Source of the DNA: Caulobacter sp. 602-1
GTDB lineage: Bacteria > Pseudomonadota > Alphaproteobacteria > Caulobacterales > Caulobacteraceae
Length of the DNA stretch: 64,000 nucleotides
Assembly (NCBI RefSeq): GCF_003931565.1
Contig: NZ_RRYI01000001.1
Coordinates: 620,001-684,000, forward strand
Direction of reading: 5' to 3'
The position numbers and the translations under genes were made by a program. The notes under the pieces are model-generated. The model had not been told where the DNA came from. It saw only the letters and a list, made by a program, of their open reading frames with translations, and searched no databases. This document shows positions 1-8,639 of the stretch, piece after piece (position 1 is the stretch's first letter; every line of letters starts with the position of its first letter).

Positions 1-20
1 GGTCGCCTGGGGAGCGTCAC
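1..20 (-). CDS. Possible 5' end of fixJ-type response regulator (partial)
   Basis: A GTG codon at 20-18 overlaps the fixL stop codon by four bases and opens a frame that runs off the window edge. fixL is normally followed by fixJ, often with such a coupled overlap, so this is probably the first few codons of the response regulator. Only six codons are visible, so the identity rests on context alone. Confidence 0.35.
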
Positions 21-1495
21 TCATCGACGGGTTCCTTCTTATGATCGGCGGGCGGCAGGGTGAAGCGGAACAGCGCCCCGCCGCCGGGATTGGCCTCGGC
101 CCAGATGCGGCCGCCATGGGCTTCGATGATCGAACGCGAGATCGACAGGCCCACTCCCATGCCCTGCGGCTTGGTGGTCATGAACGGCTGGAACAGCCGC
201 TCCAGCACCTCGGGCGCGATGCCGGGGCCGGTGTCGGCGACGCTGACCTGTGACCAGCCCTGGTCGGTCACGGCGCTGGTGATGGTGAGCGCCTTCCGTC
301 GCGCCCCGCTCTCCTGCATGGCGTCGATGCCGTTGCGGATAAGGTTCAGCAACACCTGCTGCACCTGGACCCGGTCGGCATAGACGGCGTCTGCGGCCGG
401 ATCCAGGGAGAGGCGCACATCGACCTGCCGGTCACGCTCGCCGATCAGGGCCAGGGCCGAAGCCTCCTCGATCAGCTTGGACAAGCTCTCGTCGGCCCGC
501 TCGCTGGCCCCGCGGCGGACGAAGTCGCGCATGCGGTGGATCACCTCGCCGGCCCGCAGCGCCTGGGCGGCGGCCCGGTCGATGGCGTCGCGGACCTTGG
601 CCTGGTCGGCCTCGCGGCCCCGGTCGATCAGGCGGCGCGAGCCGGTCAGGAGGTTTGCGATGGCCGACAGCGGCTGATTCAGCTCGTGGGCCAGGGTCGA
701 GGCCATCTCGCCCATGGCCGTAAGTCGCGAGACGTGGACCAGCTCGTTCTGCAGCTCCTGCAGGCGGGTCTCGGTCTCCTGGCTCTGGGTCAGGTCGCGG
801 ATGAAGCCGGTATAGGAAGGCATCGGTCCCTTGGTCTCGCCGACCGCCAGCTCCATCGGGAAGGTCGAGCCGTCCTTGCGCTGGCCGACCACGACGCGGC
901 CGACGCCGATGATCCGCTTGTCGCCGGTGCGGTGGTAGCGCTGGATGTAGTCGTCGTGCGCGGCCGCGTGCGGCTCGGGCATCAGCAGGCTGACATTCTT
1001 GCCCAGAACCTCCGAGGCGGTCCAGCCGAACATCCGCTCGGCGGCGGGACTGAACGAGGTCATCAGGCCGTCGCGGTCGATGACCACCACCCCGTCCGGC
1101 ACGGTGTCGAGGATCGAGCGAAGGTGGTCGTTGACCGCCGCCTCGCGCCGCCGCGCGGCGTGGAACCAACCGCCCCCGACGGCCATGCCGAAGCCGACCG
1201 ACAGGAAGATCGCCGCGCACAGGCCGCTGACCAGGTTGAACGGGATGTCGCGCGTCACCCACCAGACGCTGGCCCAGGCGAAGGTGGTGGCGAAGGCGCC
1301 GGGGCCCAGGCCGCCGAGCGCGGCGCTGACCAGAACCGCCGGCACGAACAGCAGGAACGACGAGGGGGCGGTGAACGCCGCCGGCAGATACAGGCGCGCG
1401 ACCGCCGTCGCCATCACCGCGGCGAAGGCGGCCAGATAGGCGGTGGGGTGCGGATCGCTATAGAGCGTCGAGGACAGGCCTCGGGCTGGCTTCAT
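17..1495 (-). CDS. fixL: Oxygen-sensing sensor histidine kinase FixL
   Basis: 492-residue membrane-anchored sensor kinase that would phosphorylate FixJ when oxygen is low. Hydrophobic segments lie at about residues 18-110. The PAS domain (about 122-235) keeps the haem-pocket residues of Bradyrhizobium FixL: His180 in AHDDYIQRY matches proximal His200, and Arg200 in IIGVGR matches Arg220. The phospho-acceptor His270 is in [14 protein letters not shown]. The N box ([12 protein letters not shown]), DTGPGIAP and [11 protein letters not shown] form the ATPase domain. The conserved haem residues argue for true O2 sensing rather than a generic PAS kinase. The gene diverges from a small membrane peptide gene and lies next to the cyd genes expected in its regulon. 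Confidence 0.93.
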   Translation of the reverse strand: MKPARGLSSTLYSDPHPTAYLAAFAAVMATAVARLYLPAAFTAPSSFLLFVPAVLVSAALGGLGPGAFATTFAWASVWWVTRDIPFNLVSGLCAAIFLSVGFGMAVGGGWFHAARRREAAVNDHLRSILDTVPDGVVVIDRDGLMTSFSPAAERMFGWTASEVLGKNVSLLMPEPHAAAHDDYIQRYHRTGDKRIIGVGRVVVGQRKDGSTFPMELAVGETKGPMPSYTGFIRDLTQSQETETRLQELQNELVHVSRLTAMGEMASTLAHELNQPLSAIANLLTGSRRLIDRGREADQAKVRDAIDRAAAQALRAGEVIHRMRDFVRRGASERADESLSKLIEEASALALIGERDRQVDVRLSLDPAADAVYADRVQVQQVLLNLIRNGIDAMQESGARRKALTITSAVTDQGWSQVSVADTGPGIAPEVLERLFQPFMTTKPQGMGVGLSISRSIIEAHGGRIWAEANPGGGALFRFTLPPADHKKEPVDE

Positions 1496-1517
1496 CGGTG
1501 TTCCCAGTCTTGAGGTC

Positions 1518-1548
1518 CTTATAGCCGGACGGGTTTGAGCCAGGTCAA
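1518..1548 (-). promoter_or_regulatory. fixL promoter overlapping an FNR/FixK-like box
   Basis: On the minus strand TTGACC (1548-1543) and TATAAG (1523-1518) form a sigma70-like promoter with a 19-base spacer, slightly long, ahead of fixL. The same DNA holds TTGAG-CCAG-GTCAA (1535-1548), an imperfect FNR/FixK-type palindrome. It sits between fixL and the divergent small gene at 1605, so it could act on either. Moderate support. Confidence 0.45.
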
Positions 1549-1604
1549 GGCGCGGTCATTGCGTAGGTCCGAGGCTGGAGGTTCTAAACAACAGGAGCGT
1601 TCGA

Positions 1605-1706
1605 ATGTCGGACGGACAAATGGCGTATCTGGGTCTGGTGATCGCGGCGTTCTCGGCGTTCGCCGTGGTGCTGTTCGTGACCTATATCCGGGTGAACATG
1701 AAGTAG
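1605..1706 (+). CDS. 33-residue single-pass membrane peptide
   Basis: A 34-codon frame starts at ATG 1605, seven bases after an ACAGGAG ribosome site, and ends at TAG 1706. The product has a short polar N-terminus (MSDGQ), one hydrophobic helix (about residues 7-27, ending VVLFVTYIRV) and a basic end (NMK). It is followed by a near-perfect terminator and preceded by an FNR/FixK-like box. I do not recognise a family. Placement between fixL and the cytochrome bd genes suggests a small respiratory-complex or sensor-associated peptide, which is inference only. The good ribosome site, separate terminator and clean hydrophobic pattern make it very likely real. Confidence 0.72.
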   Translation: MSDGQMAYLGLVIAAFSAFAVVLFVTYIRVNMK

Positions 1707-1735
1707 GAGCCTTCGGCGCTCGGAGCTTCCCAAAG

Positions 1736-1786
1736 GCTCGCCATCCCGGCTCCGCGCTACGCCTCGGCCGGGATGGCGAGCTTTTT
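1736..1786 (+). terminator. Strong intrinsic terminator (small gene; overlaps cydC 3' end)
   Basis: A 15-base perfect stem (1736-1750 with 1767-1781) with a 16-base loop is followed by TTTTT at 1782-1786. It ends the transcript of the small gene at 1605. The cydC stop codon (1759-1757) lies in the loop, so one arm also encodes the last residues of CydC. The opposite strand lacks a clear U tract, so termination of cydC there is less sure. Confidence 0.85.
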
Positions 1787-3337
1787 CGCGTTTGGAGCGT
1801 TCGCGCCCATCTCCACCCGCCGTCCGCAGACCGCCGTCGGCGCCGCGCGGTGGCTGACCAGCACCAGGCCCTGGCCGGTGCGGTCCAGGCGCTCTTGAAG
1901 CCGGTCCACCACCAGCATCTCGGTCGCCGCGTCGAGGCCCTCGGTGGGCTCGTCCAGCAGCAGCCACGGCGCATCCCGCAGATAGGCCCGCGCCAGGGCC
2001 AGGCGTCGGCGCTCGCCGCCGGACAGGCGCTCGCCGTCGTCACCGAGATAGGCGGCCAGGCCTTGAGGCGCGGTGCGGATGCGATCGGCCAGGGCGGCGG
2101 CTTCCAGGACGTCCCAGAGCTGGGCGTCGGTCGCCTTGGGCGCGGCCAGGCGGAGGTTGTCGCGCACGGTGCCGGCGATCAGGCCGGCGTCCTGCGGCAG
2201 CCAGGCGAAGGTCGAGCGGGGGAGGGCGGCTTGGCCGCGCAGGCCCAGCAAGGCCTCGACGGCGCTGGTCTTGCCGCAGCCGGACGGGCCGACGACGGCC
2301 AGACGTTCGCCGGGACGCAGGGTCTGGCCGAGGATCGTCACGCTGGGCGGCGTCTCCGGTCTCGGCGCGATCGCCTGAGGGCGATGCCGCAGGATCGTGT
2401 CCAACCGGTCGCGAGCCTCGCGCGCGGCGCCGTCCTGGTCGAAGGCGTGGGCCAGACCGGACAATGCGTCGACGCTCATGGCCGCGGCCAGACCGGCCAG
2501 GGCGGCCAGGGGCGCGCCGGCCGGGGCGGCGCTGACGACGGCGGCGGCGACCGCGACTCCGAGCAACGTGGCTTGGCTCATCAGGATCAGGCCCTGGGCG
2601 CGGGCGGCGGCCAGCCGCGCGGCGTCGAGCTGGGCGGCCCTGGCGTTCAGCGTCTCGCCGGCCCAGGCGTCCAACCCGTAGGCGCGCAGCTCGGCCGAAG
2701 CGGCGACGAGGGCGGCGGTAGTCTCCTTCAGGGCCCCGACCCTGGTTTGAACCGCGGCGCGGGCGGGCGTGGAAAAGCGCCTGGCCACGGCGCGGGCGAT
2801 CAGGATCGCGGCGCCGGCGGCCAGCAGGATCACGAGGGCCGGGAGCCAGCCCGCCAGGGCGGCCATCACCAGGCCGGAGCCCAGGCCGGCGACCGCGCTC
2901 CAGGGAGCGGAGAGACGGACGAAGCGCGTCTCGATGGCGTCGACGTCCTGAACCAGGCGGGCCGAGGCCTCGCCGCGCGACAGGGTCAGCGACTGGGACG
3001 GGGGGGCGGCGGCCAGGCTCTCGAACACCGCCGGGCGGATGGCGGCCAGGGCGCGCAGGGCGGCGGCGTGGCCGCTCAGGCGTTCGCCATAGCGGGCGGC
3101 GGTGCGCAGGATGGCCAGCAGCCGGATCATCGCGCTGGGGATCAGCACGTTGAAGGCGTGGGCGGCGGCCAGGCCCGCCAGGCCGGCGGCCGCGCTGGCG
3201 ACGATGAACCAGCCGGACAGTCCCAGCAGGATGGTCGAGGCCGCGCCTACGACCACGGCGCTGGCGATCGCCAGCCGTAGGGCGCCGGCGCGCTGGCGCT
3301 TCTGGGCGCGGATCAGGTCGTCGAGAGGGCTGGTCAC
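1757..3337 (-). CDS. cydC: Thiol reductant ABC exporter subunit CydC
   Basis: 526-residue half-transporter with an N-terminal membrane domain (about residues 20-300) and a C-terminal ATPase. Walker A is GPSGCGKTSA, the signature LSGGERRRLALAR, Walker B WLLLDEPTEGLD, and the switch His is in VSHR. CydDC exports cysteine and glutathione to the periplasm and is needed to assemble cytochrome bd. The start overlaps the cydD stop by four bases (ATGA), so translation is probably coupled. The 3' end is embedded in the terminator of the convergent small gene. Confidence 0.93.
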   Translation of the reverse strand: MTSPLDDLIRAQKRQRAGALRLAIASAVVVGAASTILLGLSGWFIVASAAAGLAGLAAAHAFNVLIPSAMIRLLAILRTAARYGERLSGHAAALRALAAIRPAVFESLAAAPPSQSLTLSRGEASARLVQDVDAIETRFVRLSAPWSAVAGLGSGLVMAALAGWLPALVILLAAGAAILIARAVARRFSTPARAAVQTRVGALKETTAALVAASAELRAYGLDAWAGETLNARAAQLDAARLAAARAQGLILMSQATLLGVAVAAAVVSAAPAGAPLAALAGLAAAMSVDALSGLAHAFDQDGAAREARDRLDTILRHRPQAIAPRPETPPSVTILGQTLRPGERLAVVGPSGCGKTSAVEALLGLRGQAALPRSTFAWLPQDAGLIAGTVRDNLRLAAPKATDAQLWDVLEAAALADRIRTAPQGLAAYLGDDGERLSGGERRRLALARAYLRDAPWLLLDEPTEGLDAATEMLVVDRLQERLDRTGQGLVLVSHRAAPTAVCGRRVEMGANAPNAKKLAIPAEA

Positions 3338-4959
3338 AGGCGGATCACTTGGTCGGCGAGGGCCGCGACGGCCTCGGAGTGGGTGGCGATCAGGGTCGTG
3401 CGGCCCTTGGCGGCCACGCGGATGGCGGCCAGCATCCGCTCTTCGGCGAGCGCGTCGAGATTGGCCGTCGGCTCGTCCAGCAGCAGGATCGGGGCGGGCT
3501 TGAGCAGGGCGCGGGCCAGGGACAGCCGCCGCCGCTCGCCGCCGGACAGACCGCTGCCGCGCTCGTCGAGCATGAAGTCGAGGCCGCCGGGGCGGTCGAG
3601 GACCAGGCCGACCGCTTTCGCCGCCGCCTCGATGTCGGCGCGGGGCGCGTCGCGGCGCGACAGGGCGATGTTGTCGGCGATCGAGGCGGGCAGGATCAGC
3701 GGCGACTGGCCGGCCCAGGCGATGTCGGCGGCGCGGGGGGGCGCGCCGTCGATTAGGACCTTGCCCCCAGTGAGGGGCGCGAGCTCCAGCAGCAGGTTCA
3801 GCAGCGAGCTCTTGCCCGCGCCGCTGGGGCCGACTAGGGCGGTGATGGTTCCGGCCTGGGCCACGAGGTCGAAGCCGTCCAGCGCTGGCGCGTCGGCGTC
3901 GGGATAGCGGACCGTGACGCCCTCGAAGCGGATGGTCGGGGCCTGGGTTAGCGGCGTCGCGACGGGCTTCTCCTCAGGCCTTTCGAAGGTCGCGAGACTG
4001 GCCGAGGCCGCCTCGGCGGCCTGGCGGTCGTGATAGGCGGCGGCCAGGCGGCGCATCGGGGCGTAGATCTCCGGCGCCAGGGCCAGGACGAAGAAGGCGC
4101 GCTTCAGGTCCAGGGTCTCTGGGACCGGGAAGGGCAGCAGGCGCAACAGGTTGAAGCCGCAATAGACCGCCACCAGGGCCACCGACAGGGCCGCGAAGAA
4201 CTCCAGCGCCGCTGAGGAAATAAAGGCCACGCGCAGCACGCGGATGGTGCGCTCGGCCAGCTCGGAGGCCGATCGGCGCAGGGCGGCGGTCGTCGTTCCC
4301 TCGGCCTGGAAGGCCAGCACCGTGGGCAGGGCGCGGACGCGGTCGAGGAACAGGCCCGAGAGGCGCTCCAGGGCCAGGAACTGGGCGCGGCTCTCGGCGG
4401 CGGCGGCCGTGCCGGCCAGAATCATGGCGGCGATGAAGGGCATGAGCGTGGCCAGCAGAATACCGGCGCAGATCGGGCTGGCGATCGCGGCCACCGCGAT
4501 CATCATCAGCGGCAGGACTGCGGCGGAAAGTCGCGCGGGCAGGAAGCGGGCGAAGTGGCCGTCCAGCGCCTCGACGCCCTCGACCAGGGCGGTGACGGCC
4601 TGACCCGTCGGGCGACGCGGGCCAGCGAACACGGAACGCGCCAGGTCGGCGCGCGCGGCGGCCTTGGCCTGGGCGGCGGCGCGCGCCCCCGCTTCGCTCG
4701 CCGCGCGGGCCAGCCAGCCTCGCAGGCCGCCGGCCAGGATGATCGCGAACAGGCAAAGGCCCAAGGTCAGCGGCCCACGCCCGCTGGCCACGGCGTCGAC
4801 GCCAAACGCCAGGCCCGCCGCGAAGCCGATCGCGGCCACGCCGTCCAGCAGCACGAACAGCCGCGCGCGGCCCATGGCGGACCCACCGCGCCGGCTGGCC
4901 TGCTTGAGCCACGTCCCGGGTTCAACGGAACCATCAATCTGCACTATGTCGGCGCCCAT
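3334..4959 (-). CDS. cydD: Thiol reductant ABC exporter subunit CydD
   Basis: 541-residue half-transporter when started at ATG 4959: membrane domain, then ATPase with Walker A GPSGAGKSSL, signature LSGGERRRLSLAR, Walker B ILLLDEPTANLD and ATHSE. The frame stays open upstream to 5058, but that longer start would read through the FixK box at 4993-5006 and adds residues unlike the family. A -10-like TACACT (4971-4966) puts the expected transcript start at about 4959, so the mRNA may be leaderless; no ribosome site precedes this ATG. It pairs with CydC as a heterodimeric inner-membrane exporter. Confidence 0.92.
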   Translation of the reverse strand: MGADIVQIDGSVEPGTWLKQASRRGGSAMGRARLFVLLDGVAAIGFAAGLAFGVDAVASGRGPLTLGLCLFAIILAGGLRGWLARAASEAGARAAAQAKAAARADLARSVFAGPRRPTGQAVTALVEGVEALDGHFARFLPARLSAAVLPLMMIAVAAIASPICAGILLATLMPFIAAMILAGTAAAAESRAQFLALERLSGLFLDRVRALPTVLAFQAEGTTTAALRRSASELAERTIRVLRVAFISSAALEFFAALSVALVAVYCGFNLLRLLPFPVPETLDLKRAFFVLALAPEIYAPMRRLAAAYHDRQAAEAASASLATFERPEEKPVATPLTQAPTIRFEGVTVRYPDADAPALDGFDLVAQAGTITALVGPSGAGKSSLLNLLLELAPLTGGKVLIDGAPPRAADIAWAGQSPLILPASIADNIALSRRDAPRADIEAAAKAVGLVLDRPGGLDFMLDERGSGLSGGERRRLSLARALLKPAPILLLDEPTANLDALAEERMLAAIRVAAKGRTTLIATHSEAVAALADQVIRL

Positions 4960-4992
4960 GGGTTGAGTGTAGGCTCGTTTGGTTCGCGAGCC

Positions 4993-5006
4993 TTGATCCC
5001 GATCAA
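4993..5006. promoter_or_regulatory. Perfect FNR/FixK box between cydDC and cydABX
   Basis: TTGATCCCGATCAA is an exact match to the TTGAT-N4-ATCAA consensus. Its centre (4999.5) is about 40 bases from the predicted cydD start, the class II activator position, and about 83 bases from the cydA start, where an activated transcript would begin near 5041. One box could thus activate both divergent operons under low oxygen through the FixLJ-FixK cascade. Confidence 0.85.
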
Positions 5007-5082
5007 GGACCGGACGGTCGCGGCGGTCTAGGAGAAAGTCCTCGAACGGCGTGATCATCGGCCGTTCGTTTGGGAGCTATCC

Positions 5083-6645
5083 ATGGACCCCGCCGTCATT
5101 GATCTATCGCGACTGCAGTTCGCGCTGACCGCCTTGTACCATTTTCTGTTCGTGCCCCTGACGTTGGGGCTCAGCATCATGCTGGTCATCATGGAGAGCA
5201 TCTATGTGATGACCAAACGGCCGATCTGGCGGACCACCACCCGCTTCTGGGGCGCGCTGTTCGGCATCAATTTCGTGCTCGGCGTGGCCACCGGCATCAC
5301 CATGGAATTCCAGTTCGGCATGAACTGGTCCTACTACTCGCACTATGTCGGCGACATCTTCGGCGCCCCATTGGCGATCGAAGGGCTGATGGCCTTCTTC
5401 ATGGAAGCCACCTTCGTCGGGCTGATGTTCTTCGGCTGGGACAAGCTCAAGCCAGTCGGCCACCTGTTCGTGACCTTCATGGTCGGTCTGGGCACCAATC
5501 TGTCGGCCCTGTGGATCCTGGTCGCCAACGGCTGGATGCAGAACCCGATGGGCGCGGCCTTCAATCCCGACACCATGCGCATGGAAGTCTCCAGCTTCCG
5601 CGACGTGCTGTTCAACCCGGTGGCCCAGGCCAAGTTCGTGCACACGGTCAGCGCCGGCTACGTGATCGCCGCCGTGTTCGTTCTGGGGATCTCGGCGCTG
5701 TATCTTCTGAAGGGCAAGTACGCGGGCGTGGCCAAGCGCTCGATGACCGTCGCCGCCGCCTTCGGCCTGGCCGCTTCGCTGTCGGTGGTCGTGCTGGGCG
5801 ACGAGAGCGGCTACGCCCTGACCGACAACCAGAAGATGAAGCTGGCGGCGCTGGAAGCCATGTGGGAGACCGAGCCCGCCCCGGCCGGCCTGACGGCCTT
5901 CGGCATACCGGACCTTAAGGAACGCAAGACCCACGCCGAGATCAAGATCCCCTATGTCCTGGGCCTGATCGCCACCCGCAGCTTCGACAAGCCGGTGGAG
6001 GGCATCTTCCAACTGGTCGCCAAGGCGCAGGATCGCATCGAGAGCGGCGTCGTCGCCTACGGAGCGGTCGAGGCCCTGAAGGCCAACCCCAAGGACATGA
6101 CCGCCCGCGCCACCTTCGAGCAGCACCGCCGCGACCTGGGCTACGCCCTCCTGCTGAAGCGCTATGTCGCCGATCCGCGTCAGGCCGGCCCCGACCTGAT
6201 CGTCAAGGCGGCCTGGGACACGGTGCCGCCGGTGCCGGTGATGTTCTGGGCGTTCCGGATCATGGCCGGGATCGGCTTCCTGATGATCGCTCTGTTCGCC
6301 ACGGCGTTCGTGCTGGTCACCCTGCGCAAGCACGACACCAAGTGGTTCCTGATCATCGCCGTGGCGGCCATCCCGCTGCCGTGGATCTCGACCGAGCTTG
6401 GCTGGTTGCTGGCTGAGGTCGGCCGGCAGCCCTGGGCGGTGGACGGCGTGCTGCCGACCTTCCTGGGCGCCTCGAGCCTGTCCGTCCCGCAACTGCTGAC
6501 CAGCATCGCGGCCTTCACCCTTCTGTACGGCGCGCTGGCCGTGGTCGAGATCGGCCTGATCATCAGGACCGTCAAGAAGGGCCCCTTCGCCCCGCATGAG
6601 CCGGTGCTCGACGGATCCGTCGAAGCCGAACCGGCCGTCGCTTAA
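5083..6645 (+). CDS. cydA: Cytochrome bd ubiquinol oxidase subunit I
   Basis: 520-residue polytopic membrane protein, about the length of E. coli CydA, so a long Q-loop type. Haem ligands match with an offset of one: His20 (ALYHFLF), His187 (FVHTVSAGY) and Met394 (FRIMAG), and acidic residues E100 and E108 are present. The family signature ELGWLLAEVGRQPW is intact. It oxidises quinol and reduces O2 to water at very low oxygen. The ribosome site GGGAG precedes ATG 5083. It is first in cydABX, divergent from cydDC and downstream of a perfect FixK box. Confidence 0.96.
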   Translation: MDPAVIDLSRLQFALTALYHFLFVPLTLGLSIMLVIMESIYVMTKRPIWRTTTRFWGALFGINFVLGVATGITMEFQFGMNWSYYSHYVGDIFGAPLAIEGLMAFFMEATFVGLMFFGWDKLKPVGHLFVTFMVGLGTNLSALWILVANGWMQNPMGAAFNPDTMRMEVSSFRDVLFNPVAQAKFVHTVSAGYVIAAVFVLGISALYLLKGKYAGVAKRSMTVAAAFGLAASLSVVVLGDESGYALTDNQKMKLAALEAMWETEPAPAGLTAFGIPDLKERKTHAEIKIPYVLGLIATRSFDKPVEGIFQLVAKAQDRIESGVVAYGAVEALKANPKDMTARATFEQHRRDLGYALLLKRYVADPRQAGPDLIVKAAWDTVPPVPVMFWAFRIMAGIGFLMIALFATAFVLVTLRKHDTKWFLIIAVAAIPLPWISTELGWLLAEVGRQPWAVDGVLPTFLGASSLSVPQLLTSIAAFTLLYGALAVVEIGLIIRTVKKGPFAPHEPVLDGSVEAEPAVA

Positions 6646-6659
6646 AGGAGCGCTGAATC

Positions 6660-7811
6660 ATGGATATCCCCGTCGATTTCGCCACGCTTCGCGTCATCTG
6701 GTGGGCCCTGGTCGGGATCCTCCTGATCGGCTTCGCCTTGACCGATGGCTTCGACATGGGCGTCGGAGCGCTGCTGCCCTTCGTCGCCAAGACCGACCAG
6801 GAACGCCGGATGGTCATCAACACCGTCGGCGCGACCTGGGAAGGCAACCAGGTGTGGTTCATCCTGGGCGGGGGCGCGATCTTCGCGGCCTGGCCGTTCG
6901 TCTACGCCATTAGCTTCTCGGGTTTCTATCTGGCGATGTTCGTGGTCCTGGCGGCGATGATCATGCGACCGGTGGGCTTCAAGTATCGCTCCAAGCGGCC
7001 GAATCCGAAGTGGAGGGCGTTCTGGGACTGGAGTCTGTTCGTCGGCGGCTTCGTGCCGGTGCTGGTGTTCGGCGTGGCCATGGGCAATGTGCTGCAAGGC
7101 GCGCCCTTCCGCCTGGATAGCGACCTGCGGGCCTTCTACGAGGGCGCCTTCATCGGTCTGTTCTCGCCCTTCGCCCTGGTGTGCGGCCTGCTGTCGGTCT
7201 CGATGCTGGTGCTGCACGGCGCAGCGTGGCTGACCATCAAGGCCGAGGAAGGGCCGGTCACCGAGCGCGCCCGCCTGTTCGGCGAGATCGCGGCCCTGGC
7301 CAGCATCGTGCTGTTCGCGGCCGGCGGCTTCTGGGTGGCGTTTGGCGGCCTTGGCTTCCGGATCGAGGGCTTGGCCGACGCGGCTGGTCCGTCCAACCCG
7401 CTGCGCGGCGCCGCCGCCGTGCGGGCTCCGGGCGCCTGGCTCGACAACTATGGCCGCCATGGCTGGATGGTCATCGCCCCGGTTCTGGGCTTCGTGGGCG
7501 CGGCCCTGGCCCTCTATGGCCTGCGGTTCAACAAGGCCTGGGCGGCGTTCAGCGGCTCGTCCGCTTCGGCCGTTGGCATCATCGCGACCGTCGGCCTGTC
7601 GATGTTCCCGTTCATCCTGCCCAGCAGCTTTGATCCGCGCTCCAGCCTGACGGTGTGGAACGCCTCGTCCAGCCACATGACGCTGTTCATCATGCTGATC
7701 GTGACGTTGATCTTTCTGCCGCTGGTCCTGATCTACACCGCCTGGGTCTACAAGGTGCTGTGGGGCCGCAGCACCACCGGCGCCCTCGTCACCAACCCCG
7801 ACCTGTACTGA
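6660..7811 (+). CDS. cydB: Cytochrome bd ubiquinol oxidase subunit II
   Basis: 383-residue membrane protein with the CydB N-terminal pattern (WWALVGILLIGFALTDGFDM) and the conserved ATWEGNQVWFI segment. It forms the structural partner of CydA in the inner membrane. A strong ribosome site (AAAGGAG, 6644-6650) overlaps the end of cydA, and the 14-base gap indicates one mRNA. cydX follows 14 bases after its stop. Confidence 0.96.
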   Translation: MDIPVDFATLRVIWWALVGILLIGFALTDGFDMGVGALLPFVAKTDQERRMVINTVGATWEGNQVWFILGGGAIFAAWPFVYAISFSGFYLAMFVVLAAMIMRPVGFKYRSKRPNPKWRAFWDWSLFVGGFVPVLVFGVAMGNVLQGAPFRLDSDLRAFYEGAFIGLFSPFALVCGLLSVSMLVLHGAAWLTIKAEEGPVTERARLFGEIAALASIVLFAAGGFWVAFGGLGFRIEGLADAAGPSNPLRGAAAVRAPGAWLDNYGRHGWMVIAPVLGFVGAALALYGLRFNKAWAAFSGSSASAVGIIATVGLSMFPFILPSSFDPRSSLTVWNASSSHMTLFIMLIVTLIFLPLVLIYTAWVYKVLWGRSTTGALVTNPDLY

Positions 7812-7825
7812 GGAGCTAGAAAGTT

Positions 7826-7945
7826 ATGTGGTACTTCACCTGGATCCTCGGCCTCGGTCTCGCGGTCGCCTTCGGCGTGCTGAACGGCGTCTGGTACGAG
7901 TTCAACCTGTCGGATGACGGCGACGAGGGCCTGTCGGAGCCGTAG
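7826..7945 (+). CDS. cydX: Cytochrome bd small subunit CydX
   Basis: 39-residue peptide beginning MWYFTWILGLGLAVAFG, the typical CydX signature: one transmembrane helix followed by an acidic tail (residues 29-38). It starts at ATG 7826 after AGGAG (7811-7815) and ends at TAG 7945. CydX stabilises the haem b/d site of the CydAB oxidase. A GC-rich hairpin follows. Confidence 0.92.
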   Translation: MWYFTWILGLGLAVAFGVLNGVWYEFNLSDDGDEGLSEP

Positions 7946-7959
7946 GGACTCGGTTTGAG

Positions 7960-7990
7960 GGGGCGCGACAATCCGGCGCGCCCCTTCGAG
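7960..7990 (+). terminator. GC-rich hairpin after cydX
   Basis: GGGGCGCG (7960-7967) pairs with CGCGCCCC (7977-7984) across a nine-base loop, followed by TTCGAG rather than a U run. It probably ends the cydABX transcript, perhaps with help from Rho. Just after it, TTAA-N6-TTAA (7998-8011) resembles a CtrA box but has six rather than seven spacer bases. Confidence 0.5.
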
Positions 7991-8098
7991 CTCAGCCTTA
8001 ACGGTTGTTAAAGGCCCTTCGGGCTCTTGTAGGCGGGAGCCCGAGAGCGCGTCGAACACGCCGCCCCGGGACCGCTGAATTCGACCCGGGGATATCGC

Positions 8099-8551
8099 AT
8101 GACCGACAACACCGCGCCCGCGCTGGAATTGATCTCGTTCTGCATCGGCGAGCAGGAATTCTGCATCGACGTGAAGACGGTCCGTGAAATCCGCGGCTGG
8201 ACCCCGGCCACCCCGATCCCGCACGCGCCGGCCTATATGCGCGGCGTCATCAACCTGCGCGGCGCGATCATGCCGGTCATCGACCTGCGCAACCGCCTGG
8301 GCCTGGGCGTCACCATCCCCGAGACCCGCCACGTGATCGTGGTGGTCGAGTGCCAGGATCGCCTGGCCGGCATCCTGGTCGACGCCGTGTCGGAGACCTT
8401 CACCGTGCCGCGCGACAGCCTGCAGCCGGCCCCCGATGTCGGCGTCGAAGAGCTGCGCTACATCCAGGCCATCATCTCGATGGAAAACCGCCTGATCACC
8501 TATCTGCGCATGGACGACGTGTTCCCCGCCGTGGTTCGCGAAGCCGCGTAG
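8099..8551 (+). CDS. CheW-family chemotaxis coupling protein
   Basis: 150 residues covering a single CheW domain: LISFCIGEQEFCIDVKTVRE at the start, then the typical YMRGVINLRGAIMPVIDLRN core. CheW proteins join chemoreceptors to the CheA kinase in polar arrays. The gene stands alone, not in a che operon, so it is probably an accessory or orphan coupling protein. It is followed by a perfect bidirectional terminator shared with the convergent DUF3850 gene. Confidence 0.9.
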   Translation: MTDNTAPALELISFCIGEQEFCIDVKTVREIRGWTPATPIPHAPAYMRGVINLRGAIMPVIDLRNRLGLGVTIPETRHVIVVVECQDRLAGILVDAVSETFTVPRDSLQPAPDVGVEELRYIQAIISMENRLITYLRMDDVFPAVVREAA

Positions 8552-8586
8552 GCCCTGGATGCTTCCCCTCCGGGGGAGGGCAAAAG

Positions 8587-8620
8587 AAAAGGCCGCCGAG
8601 GGCAACCTCGGCGGCCTTTT
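8587..8620. terminator. Bidirectional terminator between cheW-like and DUF3850 genes
   Basis: GGCCGCCGAGG (8591-8601) and CCTCGGCGGCC (8606-8616) form an 11-bp perfect stem with a GCAA tetraloop, flanked by AAAA (8587-8590) and TTTT (8617-8620). It serves both convergent genes. Confidence 0.9.
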
Positions 8621-8639
8621 CCTTGCGCGCTGCTCTGGA

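Noticed and set aside
7998..8011. CtrA box upstream of cheW-like gene
   Set aside because: TTAA halves are six, not seven, bases apart and lack the final C; noted only as weak.
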